Part shown: one piece after another, positions 37,205-45,609 of the stretch
How positions within the stretch are numbered: position 1 is the stretch's first letter
Layout of the letters: every line of letters begins with the position of its first letter
Source of the DNA: Agarivorans albus
GTDB taxonomy: Bacteria > Pseudomonadota > Gammaproteobacteria > Enterobacterales > Celerinatantimonadaceae
DNA length: 64,000 bases
Assembly (NCBI RefSeq): GCF_019670105.1
Contig: NZ_AP023032.1
Coordinates: 156,501-220,500, forward strand
Reading direction: 5' to 3'
Notes under the pieces: generated by a model
Databases searched by the model: none
What the model saw: only the letters and a program-made list of their open reading frames with translations
Told to the model about the DNA's origin: nothing
Position numbers and translations under genes: made by a program

Positions 37205-37615
37205 AAGCTCTAAAGCTAAAAGTATGCATTCTTAAATTCAACTTGTTAAACCATGTTCTTAAGAGATCCGTTTATAGTGTGGAACCTGGGCTTATCTTCT
37301 AAAGCTATTACAGTCGCAATTTGTCAATTTTGTGTCGCTGGTGCTCATACATTGAGTGAATAGAAGAGGGAGCCGCTTACTGCTCTCCAAGGTGGTGACG
37401 ATGCTACTTGAGGCGATAGGTTTAAGGCACCTGTATTACTTCACCTAGTTTTGTTATTTCGGTTCTAGCAAATATATGTCTTTATTATATGGGTGGTTTG
37501 ACACCTTTGTTCGGTGGTTTTTAACTTGTTTAATAAACTCTTACACGAAAATGATTAATTAGTTAATAATTGGGGCGAACGTGCAATGAACAAATTAATG
37601 CTTAGAGGAATTTCT
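37205..37615 (+). promoter_or_regulatory. Non-coding region with candidate promoter of the DUF1254 gene
   Basis: About 400 nt without a supportable gene. A perfect TTGACA lies at 37498-37503; 17 nt downstream is TTAACT (3/6 to the -10 consensus). This would start transcription about 80 nt before the lipoprotein gene at 37616. Nothing else was recognised in the stretch. Confidence 0.35.
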
Positions 37616-38647
37616 ATGAATACATTTAAGATAAGTGCCCTTGCTGCTGTGGTTATAGGTTTATCAGCATGTTCTTCAGCTGATTCAGCATCGACAGAAA
37701 CTGCCGAAGTGAGCAAATTGACTGTTACGAAAGAGAACTTTACTCATGCAGAGACGGCTCGTAACTTCCGTAACTGGGGAAGCAAGGGGGCAACTCACGA
37801 GTTTTTTATTATGCAGGGTCTTCCTCCACGCGGTAAGGCTGCTCCAACAGTGCAAATGAATGATGATACGCTTTACGGTGTAGCGATTGTAAAAGCGGTG
37901 AATGGCGAGGTTACCTTCTCTATTCCCCAAACATACAATTACATGGCTGTTCAGGTGGTAACTGAGCGCGGACACGGCCAGCACTATGTTGTTGAAGATG
38001 GCCACTATCAGCTGCCGGTAGAATCAGAATACGCGTTTATTCTTTATCGTTCAGGAACCGAGAATGGAATTGATGCTTCTCGTCAAGCACTAGAAAAAGT
38101 AAACACCGCAGATTTTAATTTTGCCACTGATTATCAGGTCCAGCCATATGATTACGCTGAAGTTGAAGCTTGGGTGAGCAAATATACTCAAGAAGTAAAT
38201 CAAATGGATCGCTTTACTTACACCTTCCCTAGAACGAGCGATTTAGTGACTGACCAGCACCAGTGGAACCTAGAAAATGCGGCAGGCTGGGGTGGTGCTA
38301 GTCCAGAAGCTTACGTTGGTAATAAATACTCGAACAGCCCTCAATTGCAGGCGGATACTTGTTACAGCTCGACGTTTGAAAATCCACAGAACAAATTTTT
38401 TACGTCTATTACCGCCTATGATAGCGATAAGTACTTAATGGAAGGGGTGAGTAATGTTAACTCCCATACTTGGGTGGAAAATCAGGATGGTAGCATTACG
38501 GTATCGTTTAACTGCGGTGAGAGCGCAAAGAATAACATTGATACAAAAGGGGCTAACTTTACTTTCACTACTCGTCACTACGGTGTGAATCCAAAAGTAA
38601 TGGAAGCTGCTGAAGATCCTATTATTGCAGCACTTAAAGCAAATTAA
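37616..38647 (+). CDS. DUF1254/DUF1214-type lipoprotein
   Basis: 343 residues from the ATG at 37616, which has AGAGGA upstream; an in-frame ATG at 37586 only adds ten residues before the signal peptide. The lipobox is LSAC (Cys at 19). The N-terminal part has the DUF1254 hallmark VQMNDDTLYGVAIVKA. The C-terminal part matches DUF1214 (FFTSITAYDSDKYLMEGVSN, then NQDGSITVSF). These paired domains occur in envelope proteins of unsettled function. It appears to be a single-gene unit ending at a strong hairpin. Confidence 0.8.
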   Translation: MNTFKISALAAVVIGLSACSSADSASTETAEVSKLTVTKENFTHAETARNFRNWGSKGATHEFFIMQGLPPRGKAAPTVQMNDDTLYGVAIVKAVNGEVTFSIPQTYNYMAVQVVTERGHGQHYVVEDGHYQLPVESEYAFILYRSGTENGIDASRQALEKVNTADFNFATDYQVQPYDYAEVEAWVSKYTQEVNQMDRFTYTFPRTSDLVTDQHQWNLENAAGWGGASPEAYVGNKYSNSPQLQADTCYSSTFENPQNKFFTSITAYDSDKYLMEGVSNVNSHTWVENQDGSITVSFNCGESAKNNIDTKGANFTFTTRHYGVNPKVMEAAEDPIIAALKAN

Positions 38648-38655
38648 GCCTATTT

Positions 38656-38684
38656 CAAGCTCTGCTAATTGTTGGCAGAGCTTG
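38656..38684. terminator. 10-bp perfect hairpin between convergent genes
   Basis: CAAGCTCTGC / GCAGAGCTTG with a 9-nt loop, lying between the stops of the DUF1254 gene and the convergent flavoprotein gene. Neither side has a good T-run, so it may stabilise 3' ends rather than terminate on its own. Confidence 0.55.
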
Positions 38685-38696
38685 TACTCCCGATAT

Positions 38697-39884
38697 TTAA
38701 CAATCTAGGCCGCAGGCTACGCCACTGGCCCATGCCCATTGAAAATTAAAGCCCCCCAGCCAACCGGTTACATCCATTACTTCGCCAATAAAGTAGAGGC
38801 CTTTTACATTATTGGCTTGCATGGTTTTGGAGCTGAGTTCGTTAGTGTCTACGCCGCCAAGGGTGACTTCGGCGGTGCGGTAGCCTTCGGTGCCATTCAT
38901 GGTTATTTGCCAGTTGTTTAGCTTGGCTGCAATACTGTCGCGTTCGCCATGGCCTAGCTGATTAAGCGCTTTGGCTAGCGTGTTTTCATCAAATAAGGCT
39001 TCAACAAGGCGTTTGGGCAGCCATTGGCTTAAGGTGTTTTTTAGGCTTTGTTTGGGATGTTGCGATAATACCTGTTCGATCAAGGAGGCGGCATCTTGCT
39101 TGGGTAATAGGTTGATGCTTACCGCTTCACCGGGTTGCCAGTAGTTAGATATTTGCAATATAGCGGGGCCTGATAAGCCGCGGTGGGTAAATAATAGCGC
39201 TTCGCTAAATTGTTTGCCGTTAGCGGCAGTAATGCAGCTTGGCACCGCGATGCCCGAGAGGGCTTCAAAGTGCTCTTTTTGATCGCTATGCCAAGTAAAT
39301 GGCACTAAACCGGCTCTAGTGGGTAGTACCTTAAGGCCAAACTGTTCTGCCAATTTGTAGCCAAATGGAGTGGCACCCAGTTTAGGCATAGATAGCCCGC
39401 CGGTGGCGATTACCAAGGAATTGGCTTGGTAGCATTGACCGCCAGCGTGCACTTCAAACTGTTGTTCATCGAGCTGTTTTACGTACTTGATTTCACTACG
39501 TAGGCTAATGGTAACGCCCGCCCAATCGCATTCGGTGAGCAGCATGTCAACGATGTCTTTAGCACTGTCGTTACAGAACAATTGACCATGGTCGCGTTCG
39601 TGGTATTCGATGCCGTGGCGCTCGACCAACTCTATAAAATTGCTTGAGGGGTAGCGTGCCAGAGCGGATTTAACAAAGTGGGGGTTACCACATAAGAAGT
39701 TGTCTGGGCTAACACTCTGATTAGTAAAGTTACAACGACCACCGCCACTAATAAGGATTTTTCGACCTGCTTTTTTGGCGTTATCAATCACCAAAACCGA
39801 GCGCCCGCGATAGCCGGCGGTAGCCGCACACATTAAGCCTGCGGCGCCTGCGCCAATAATGATAACGTCGAATTGCTGTGTCAT
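38697..39884 (-). CDS. BaiN/HI0933-like FAD-dependent oxidoreductase
   Basis: 395 residues from the ATG at 39884. The Rossmann FAD-binding motif is VIIIGAGAAGLMCA, just after the start. The HI0933 family signature is AGRKILISGGGRCNFTN. Later features are LVIATGGLSMPKLGATPFGY and the C-terminal LYFIGEVMDVTGWLGGFNFQWAW. These are cytoplasmic NAD(P)/FAD enzymes related to YhiN and BaiN, of uncertain substrate. The 39884 start is preferred since the flavin-binding strand follows immediately. An ATG at 39911 would add nine residues encoded by a perfect hairpin that covers the likely binding site. Confidence 0.85.
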   Translation of the reverse strand: MTQQFDVIIIGAGAAGLMCAATAGYRGRSVLVIDNAKKAGRKILISGGGRCNFTNQSVSPDNFLCGNPHFVKSALARYPSSNFIELVERHGIEYHERDHGQLFCNDSAKDIVDMLLTECDWAGVTISLRSEIKYVKQLDEQQFEVHAGGQCYQANSLVIATGGLSMPKLGATPFGYKLAEQFGLKVLPTRAGLVPFTWHSDQKEHFEALSGIAVPSCITAANGKQFSEALLFTHRGLSGPAILQISNYWQPGEAVSINLLPKQDAASLIEQVLSQHPKQSLKNTLSQWLPKRLVEALFDENTLAKALNQLGHGERDSIAAKLNNWQITMNGTEGYRTAEVTLGGVDTNELSSKTMQANNVKGLYFIGEVMDVTGWLGGFNFQWAWASGVACGLDC

Positions 39885-39888
39885 AGCT

Positions 39889-39910
39889 TGCCCCTGAAAA
39901 ATCAGGGGCA
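39889..39910 (-). promoter_or_regulatory. Hairpin covering the ribosome binding site of the flavoprotein gene
   Basis: A perfect 9-bp stem (TGCCCCTGA / TCAGGGGCA) with a 4-nt loop ends 4 nt before the ATG at 39884. The only Shine-Dalgarno-like sequence, AGGGGC, lies in its 3' arm. Folding would hide it from the ribosome. Confidence 0.5.
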
Positions 39911-39953
39911 TTGTACCGCTAGCCTAGGTATTGAGCTAGCAAATGATGTGAGC

Positions 39954-41480
39954 TTAGTTTAACGCTCGTCCGGCCCCTTTGCTAAAGGCTTCTGCATGGA
40001 AGGTAATCCCGCTTACTGGAGCTGGCTGTGGTGCTTCTGGTTGCATGCTTGGGTTAAGTGGATAACTTAGGCCGTCGAAGCGCAGTAAACGCAGACCTGG
40101 AGTGGCTCCGCCGCCAGATACTTCTAGTAGTAAATCTTGCCAGCGAGCATTGCTAGACGTAGCCAAAAAGAAGGGGCTGTGTACCAGTGTGGTTTTGCTT
40201 AAGAAACGGTGATTGTTATCTTTGGCTTCAAATATCAATAAACTACATCCGCCGCTGCCGCACCAGTCTACAAAAGTAATGATTTCGTCTTTACCATCGC
40301 CATTTAGATCAAACTTCCACCATTGGTATTTGGTGCCGTTTAGTTCGGTGCGGTGCAACTTAAAGTATTGTTTTAAGGCTGCTTCAACTTCAGGGTCGTA
40401 GTCGCTGCTGGCCATTAAGGTGGCAGGTTCAAAGGTACGTTGGTGGTAGACTTTTTTGCTGGTGCCTAAAGCTACTGCGGGGCCATCCATTTTCATCATG
40501 TTTAGCCCAGCACTGCCTTGCTGTTGTGATTCTGGATTACGTAAACGCAGTAGTCGCCCGTCCCAGTCAAATATCATGTCGCTTTTCACTTGCTGGTGGT
40601 TACTTTGGCTTAAGGTTAAGGCCAAGCTGGAATCATTAAGCGGGTACCAGTAGCCTTTCTCGCTAAAGGTTTTTTCTTCTTCAAGGTAGGTGTTTTGCAG
40701 TTCGGCACTAAAGTCGGCGTTTAGGCTTAAATCTACTACGCGACCAGAGCCAGATGCAGTGGGAAGCTTAACTTTGTAGTAGCCAGCAAGTTGCTCCACA
40801 TTCTGTTGGAATGGGCGTCGTGCACAACCTTGGTAGATTTTGCCTTTATAGGTTAACTCGGCACTATAGGAATAAACGCTGTCCGCCATGGTATCTAAAC
40901 ACTGATGTTTAGATACGCTGAGGTAGAGTTCGCTGCCGGCTTGCCAGTAGTGCAGGCCCTTATCAATGCCACTGCGTGTAATGGTTTTATTGGCTGCGCC
41001 CGACAGTGTGCTGAGTAACAATTTGTTGTCTTCAATATCTATTCGCCAACCTGGCTCATTACCCCAAGCACTAAGCTCGGCAATATCAAGCTTGCAGCCT
41101 GGGCCTTCAGAAGCCAAGTATTGCCATTCATCAGGGGTGATCTTGGCCAAGTAATCGGCTTGAGGCGCTTGCTTGCCTACGTTGGCAAAACGGCCCATCA
41201 GCTCTACGTAGATGCTTGCGTTGTTTGCAAAACGGCCAAGTACTTGTTTATCTGTTGAAGACAGCTCAACCCAGTATTGTTTATCTCCCTGACAAGGAGT
41301 GAAGATAGCGCCTGGTGCGCTAAGGGTGAGGTTCCCTTTTAGCGGAGTAAGCGGGTTAAGTTTTACTGGTACCTTAACGGGCTCTACTTTTTTTGGCGGT
41401 TCCGGCGGAGGCGTTTGGGAGCACCCTAACAATGTGATACAACTAAAAATTGCTAAGCTAAGTGTTTTAACAAGCCTCAT
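39954..41480 (-). CDS. Large lipoprotein with COG3650-like and repeat-type C-terminal domains
   Basis: 508 residues. The signal peptide ends in the lipobox LLGC (Cys20) and is followed by a Pro-rich tether (TPPPEPPKK). The segment around residues 125-225 has the COG3650 layout: WGNEPGWRIDIE, CLDTMADSVYSYSAELTY, then YQGCARRP. A further beta-rich part follows. Near residue 390 a Ca-binding-like loop DLNGDGKDEIITF resembles FG-GAP/VCBS repeats. Probably an outer-membrane lipoprotein facing the periplasm; function unknown. It shares its COG3650-like domain with the candidate amidase-immunity protein at 35020-35406. Confidence 0.7.
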   Translation of the reverse strand: MRLVKTLSLAIFSCITLLGCSQTPPPEPPKKVEPVKVPVKLNPLTPLKGNLTLSAPGAIFTPCQGDKQYWVELSSTDKQVLGRFANNASIYVELMGRFANVGKQAPQADYLAKITPDEWQYLASEGPGCKLDIAELSAWGNEPGWRIDIEDNKLLLSTLSGAANKTITRSGIDKGLHYWQAGSELYLSVSKHQCLDTMADSVYSYSAELTYKGKIYQGCARRPFQQNVEQLAGYYKVKLPTASGSGRVVDLSLNADFSAELQNTYLEEEKTFSEKGYWYPLNDSSLALTLSQSNHQQVKSDMIFDWDGRLLRLRNPESQQQGSAGLNMMKMDGPAVALGTSKKVYHQRTFEPATLMASSDYDPEVEAALKQYFKLHRTELNGTKYQWWKFDLNGDGKDEIITFVDWCGSGGCSLLIFEAKDNNHRFLSKTTLVHSPFFLATSSNARWQDLLLEVSGGGATPGLRLLRFDGLSYPLNPSMQPEAPQPAPVSGITFHAEAFSKGAGRALN

Positions 41481-41501
41481 TACCTTTCCTTAAGATGACA
41501 A

Positions 41502-42296
41502 CTACAACTTAAAAGTGCCGATTAAATATTCAGCAACTCCATTTTCTTTGTTGCTAAGTGTTTGTTCTAAATGAGGTAAAGTCAACTTCAAACGGTCATG
41601 CGCGTTGGCCATGATCACACCTTTTCCTACTAGACTAAGCATTTCTTTATCATTAAGGCCGTCACCAAAGGCAATACAGTGCTCTGGCGCTATCGATTTC
41701 TGTGCCAGTACCGCTTTTAGCGCCTCGCCTTTATTGGCTTTTTGCGCCATTACTTCTAAGCAATCGGGTAGTGAAAAGGTGATATTTAGGCTATCGCCAA
41801 AGGCTTCGATGAAGTCTTTTTCTAGCTTGAGCAATATCTCGTGTTCGGCCACAAAAAATAATTTGCAAATATGTTGGTGTTCTAAGGTGGAGAAGTCGGT
41901 TAACTGATAATCAAAGCCTGAATGTTGATTAAACGAGCGGACATATTCGTTTTCTTCTTCTACATACCAGTTATCTTCATGGTAAATATTTCGATGTAGT
42001 GTGTATCGAGAAGAAATATCCAAAATGCGGTCGATTTCTTGTGAATTTAAGTCGGCCCTAAATAGCACTTCACCTTGCTTATTGTGAACTCTGGCACCGT
42101 TAGAAGTGATTAAATACATTGGAAAATCGAATTGATCGGCAATGGGGCGCACATCTATGTAATGGCGACCCGTGGCGATTAAAAATTTAACGTTTTGTTG
42201 GTACAAACGGGTAATGGTTTGCAGTGTGTATTCTGAGATTTGGTGCTCGCCGTTGAGCAATGTGCCATCGAGATCGGTGGCTATAAGCTGATACAT
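41502..42296 (-). CDS. yigL: HAD-superfamily phosphatase YigL
   Basis: 264 residues. Cof-type HAD motifs: I, DLDGTLL with the nucleophile Asp near the start; II, ATGRHYIDV; III/IV, the Lys in KGEALKAVL and FGDGLNDKEML. Extended identity to E. coli YigL is visible (MYLITSNGARVHN, CLEVMAQKANKGEAL). YigL dephosphorylates pyridoxal phosphate and other small phosphoesters. AAGGAG precedes the ATG. It lies directly downstream of pldB, the same order as in E. coli, which supports the assignment. Confidence 0.9.
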   Translation of the reverse strand: MYQLIATDLDGTLLNGEHQISEYTLQTITRLYQQNVKFLIATGRHYIDVRPIADQFDFPMYLITSNGARVHNKQGEVLFRADLNSQEIDRILDISSRYTLHRNIYHEDNWYVEEENEYVRSFNQHSGFDYQLTDFSTLEHQHICKLFFVAEHEILLKLEKDFIEAFGDSLNITFSLPDCLEVMAQKANKGEALKAVLAQKSIAPEHCIAFGDGLNDKEMLSLVGKGVIMANAHDRLKLTLPHLEQTLSNKENGVAEYLIGTFKL

Positions 42297-42336
42297 AGTG
42301 ATGCTCCTTAGCTAGCCCGCAAAAGCGACCTAGCCC

Positions 42337-43341
42337 TTAATTAGCGTGCTGTTCGAAGAAGTTGAGAATACTGCTTAAAGCAGGGTTTCGCATCGAGTCG
42401 CTTTCGAACAGTATTTCGTGTTTTGCGCCAGCAATAATCTTGAATTGTGCCGATGCCGCGCTTGTAGGCCCTAGTGCTTGAAAAAAAGCGCGCTGGCCTA
42501 CAGCGGTTACAATTTCATCTTGTTCTGCTTGTAATAATAGTAGTGGAACGCTGATTGTGTTGGCACGTTCGATGATTTGTTGCATAGCGGTAAAGCTTTG
42601 ATCTAACCAGCGATTGGTTGGTCCGCCTAGCTGAATTTTGGGATGGGCCAAGTACACGGCTTGCATCTGCTTAAAGCGCTGTTCACTGTGGGTTAAGTGG
42701 TTATTATTAAAGCTGCAGTGTTTGTAATCTGATTGGCCAACCGCATAGTAGGGGCCGAGTTTAAATTGCCGTTCAAGTTTGCTCATAATCGCTGCTAAGC
42801 TGGTGGCAATTGGCTTAGGTAGCATGCCTAGATTAATACCAAACATTGGTGCAGATAGAGCGGCAGCAGTAAAGGTATTGGGAAACTGTTGTAAGTAATG
42901 AGCGGCGATAGCGCCGCCCATCGAATGCGCCAATATAAACCGCTGTTGGTAATTAGCTAGCAAATCTTGCTGTTCAATAAGCGTGGCTAAATCATCAACG
43001 TAGTATTGAAAACTGGCTACATCACCGGGTTGCCAGCGGGCGCTTTCACGGTCAGATAAGCCTTGGCCGCGATGGTCGATGATAAACACATCGTAGCCTT
43101 GTTGGGCGAAGTCGTAAGCTAGTTCATCGTATTTTAAATAGGCTTCGGTTCGCCCTGGCGAAACCACAATTACCTTGTTGTTGGGTTCGGCGGCCGTTAG
43201 TTTTAGATACTTTATGCTTAAGCCTTGCGCGCCAACAAAGCTGGCTTCGCTGGCATGTTTAGCCCAGTAAGGTTGAATTTTTTCTGGGTACACCGTGGCC
43301 AGCTCATGCTCTTGGCTGAGTTGATAATTGGATGTACTCAT
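42337..43341 (-). CDS. pldB: Lysophospholipase L2-like alpha/beta hydrolase PldB
   Basis: 334 residues. Alpha/beta-hydrolase features: VVSPGRTEAYLKYDELAYD, the oxyanion segment FIIDHRGQGLSDR, nucleophile elbow AHSMGGA (Ser), and a late GAKHEILFE with the catalytic His. PldB hydrolyses lysophospholipids at the inner membrane. AGGGG lies 8 nt before the ATG. The pair pldB-yigL is conserved in enterobacteria. A 40-nt gap separates the two, so they are likely co-transcribed. Confidence 0.88.
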   Translation of the reverse strand: MSTSNYQLSQEHELATVYPEKIQPYWAKHASEASFVGAQGLSIKYLKLTAAEPNNKVIVVSPGRTEAYLKYDELAYDFAQQGYDVFIIDHRGQGLSDRESARWQPGDVASFQYYVDDLATLIEQQDLLANYQQRFILAHSMGGAIAAHYLQQFPNTFTAAALSAPMFGINLGMLPKPIATSLAAIMSKLERQFKLGPYYAVGQSDYKHCSFNNNHLTHSEQRFKQMQAVYLAHPKIQLGGPTNRWLDQSFTAMQQIIERANTISVPLLLLQAEQDEIVTAVGQRAFFQALGPTSAASAQFKIIAGAKHEILFESDSMRNPALSSILNFFEQHAN

Positions 43342-43510
43342 AGTGCTAACCCCTGCTGGTTAAATATCAGCATTTATCTATACAACAAGCGTATGTATAA
43401 GAACAGAAATATCTAGGGGCTGTTGCTCATTAGTGGTGTTTTGGTGGTGGCCAGTTGGTTCAAATACAAGCTAGCTTAAGCAGGGCAGCGGTGTTTTCGC
43501 AAGGTAACTC

Positions 43511-43966
43511 TTAGCTGCCAAAACCGGCACGTGCTAGCGTAACTAGCATTGGGATTAGTAACAATACACCTAGCTCAAGGCGAATTAACCAAATAACCGA
43601 GGAGTGTTGGCGATAGCTAATCATCGAGGGTTTGCCTTGTTTTAAGGCTTTGCGCCATCGATAAAAGGTGGCTGAAGGATAAAGAGACAACAGCACTACA
43701 ACAAAAAACAACAGCATTTTTAAGGCGAAGAAAGGGTTGTCGAGGTAAGTATGGCTAGTGCTGTGAAACAAAAACAGCCGTAAAGCGCCGGTGATAAAAA
43801 TCAATACCGTAGAAAAAGCGTGGGTGGCGTCGGCCAACAGCAACTTTTTTACATCATCTTGGGTCATTCCACGGCGGAACAAAAAGGCTTCAGAGTACAG
43901 CGCACCTGCCAGCAAAATAATTGCTGTCACATGCAGTCCTGCATTAATCGCCTCTATTAGACTCAT
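43511..43966 (-). CDS. DUF2214-like small integral membrane protein
   Basis: 151 residues with four predicted membrane helices: about 9-28, 48-66, 81-98 and 126-146. The pattern LHVTAIILLAGALYSEAFLFRRG, KLLLADATHAFSTVLIFITGALR resembles DUF2214, a family distantly similar to CopD and SirB2-type proteins with conserved intramembrane His residues. No function is established. It is preceded by pldB in the same direction at a distance and is divergent from the EamA gene. Confidence 0.7.
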   Translation of the reverse strand: MSLIEAINAGLHVTAIILLAGALYSEAFLFRRGMTQDDVKKLLLADATHAFSTVLIFITGALRLFLFHSTSHTYLDNPFFALKMLLFFVVVLLSLYPSATFYRWRKALKQGKPSMISYRQHSSVIWLIRLELGVLLLIPMLVTLARAGFGS

Positions 43967-44101
43967 TGATCGTTATCCATGAAATAGTAATGTTTTAGAA
44001 AGCGCTACCGCGCGATGGCGGATAGTACTGCAAATCCCAACCCGATGCTATACCCTAACAGCCCTAAGTCGCTGACGTCTAGAGTGGAGAAGGAAGGTTT
44101 T

Positions 44102-45022
44102 ATGAAAGGAAAGCTACTGGCTTATGGCTTGCTGGTTCTACCGCCACTATTCTGGGCCGGAAATTTTGTTACTGGGCGTTATATTTCAGAACAAGTGCCA
44201 GCGATGTCTTTGTCTTATTGGCGCTGGACTTTAGCCATGCTGATTGCCATGCCCTTGCTTTATCGCAGTATGTGGCGTCAGCGAGAAGTGATTAGCCAAA
44301 ATTGGCTACGTATTTCGGTTTTGGCCTGCTTGGGTGTGGCGGGGTTTAACTCCTGTGTTTATATCGGTTTACAAAATACCACCGCCACTAACGCACTGAT
44401 TATTAACTCGATGATTCCGATATTTATTTTACTGGTGAGTTGGGTGTGGCTCAAACAACGGATTACCCTGCGGCAAATGGCGGGCATTGTCTTGTCTTTT
44501 GTTGGTGTATTGGCTTTGTTGGTGAAAGGGCAGTGGCAGCAGTTGGCGACTTTTAGCATCAACCAAGGCGATGGTTGGATTGTTTTATCCTCTTTAGTTT
44601 GGGCGCTTTATTCCATTGGCTTACGCTATAAACCTGCCGAGCTAGGTGGAGCAGCTTTTCTAGGTTGCACGCTGGTTGTTGGGTCCTTAGTGCTGAGTCC
44701 ATTCTATTGGCTAAATTTACCTGAGGCTGCGTTTGAGGTAACTAATGATGCTATTGCAGCATTGGCTTATGTAGCGGTTTTTCCATCTCTGCTGGCTTAT
44801 TTAGCTTGGAATTATGGCGTTAAAAGCGTGGGAGCCAATATCGCTGGCCAATACATTCACTTAATGCCCTTATTTGGCGCCGTGTTGAGCGTGACTTTTT
44901 TGGGTGAGCAACTAGCGGCTTATCATGCTTTAGGGGCATTGCTAATCGCCGCTGGCTTACTGGTAGCGCTACTGCCCTTCGCTGCTATCCGCGGGCGGTT
45001 CGCCAGCTTCAAAACTCACTAG
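44102..45022 (+). CDS. EamA-family DMT-superfamily transporter
   Basis: 306 residues, about ten membrane helices arranged as two EamA repeats. Family features: LPPLFWAGNFVTGRYISEQ, LSYWRWTLAM, NALIINSMIPIFILLVSWVWLKQRI and, in the second repeat, PLFGAVLSVTFLGEQL. Members export amino acids or metabolites; the substrate cannot be told. The ATG at 44102 with AAGGAAGG is preferred over 44015, whose extra 29 residues are polar and uncharacteristic. Its 3' end overlaps the convergent DUF2500 gene by 54 nt. Confidence 0.87.
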   Translation: MKGKLLAYGLLVLPPLFWAGNFVTGRYISEQVPAMSLSYWRWTLAMLIAMPLLYRSMWRQREVISQNWLRISVLACLGVAGFNSCVYIGLQNTTATNALIINSMIPIFILLVSWVWLKQRITLRQMAGIVLSFVGVLALLVKGQWQQLATFSINQGDGWIVLSSLVWALYSIGLRYKPAELGGAAFLGCTLVVGSLVLSPFYWLNLPEAAFEVTNDAIAALAYVAVFPSLLAYLAWNYGVKSVGANIAGQYIHLMPLFGAVLSVTFLGEQLAAYHALGALLIAAGLLVALLPFAAIRGRFASFKTH

Positions 45023-45337
45023 TCGGCTTCCTTGAATGGTGAGCTCACCGGTTAAGTCTTGAGTAAGATCTTGAAACTGTTTACGTTTTATTTGAAAGCG
45101 GCGCGACTCACCGCCTTCCACTGGGGTAAATTCCACAAAATAACGATAACGCTTATGCCTGTCTTCATTTTCTTTACCGGGACGAGTAATGGGGATCTCA
45201 TCGCGTTTTGATACAGTTACCCAAAGGCTGTGTAGCGGTTGGGCTGAGTCCCAGCGACGCTGCTGAACATTACGCCATAATTGATATACCACCATGCCCA
45301 CGATGATGAGCATGACTAAAAACCACCACCAAGGCAT
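44969..45337 (-). CDS. DUF2500 (YhhM-like) single-pass membrane protein
   Basis: 122 residues. One N-terminal membrane helix (WWWFLVMLIIVGMVVYQLW) precedes a soluble domain similar to E. coli YhhM: VTVSKRDEIPIT, RYFVEFTPVEGGESRRFQI, GELTIQGSRLVSFE. Function is unknown in E. coli too. The last 54 nt overlap the EamA gene on the opposite strand; the overlapped C-terminal tail (AGEPPADSSEGQ) is outside the conserved domain. Confidence 0.82.
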   Translation of the reverse strand: MPWWWFLVMLIIVGMVVYQLWRNVQQRRWDSAQPLHSLWVTVSKRDEIPITRPGKENEDRHKRYRYFVEFTPVEGGESRRFQIKRKQFQDLTQDLTGELTIQGSRLVSFEAGEPPADSSEGQ

Positions 45338-45609
45338 TAGCGCTTCCTCCTGCTTTGCTGTGTAATACCAATCGTACTAAGTAACTGTTCATCCTACCTG
45401 CTTAAAATGCTCGATAACTACGTTAGAATTTTTGATTGTAGAATAACTACTTATCGAAAAATCCTGCCTTGTTCTCGAGTATTCTTCCTGCCTTATTGCT
45501 GATCACTTACTTAGGGTGAGTGGTATAACCATAGTTGTTTTCTGTTTTGCAGCCTTAGCTGCTGGTTTTACTAAGTTTTTGTCGGATAGTCCCAATTCGT
45601 CAAGCCCAA
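45338..45609. promoter_or_regulatory. Intergenic region between divergent DUF2500 and ydbH genes
   Basis: 272 nt with no gene I can support. It must carry promoters for both divergent genes, but I could not pick a convincing -35/-10 pair. Confidence 0.3.

Noticed and set aside
39912-39945. Stretch with two GCTAGC and TACAAT upstream of the flavoprotein gene, resembling a sigma-70 promoter
   Set aside because: The distance from the TTGCTA to the TACAAT is about 21 nt, too long for a standard promoter.
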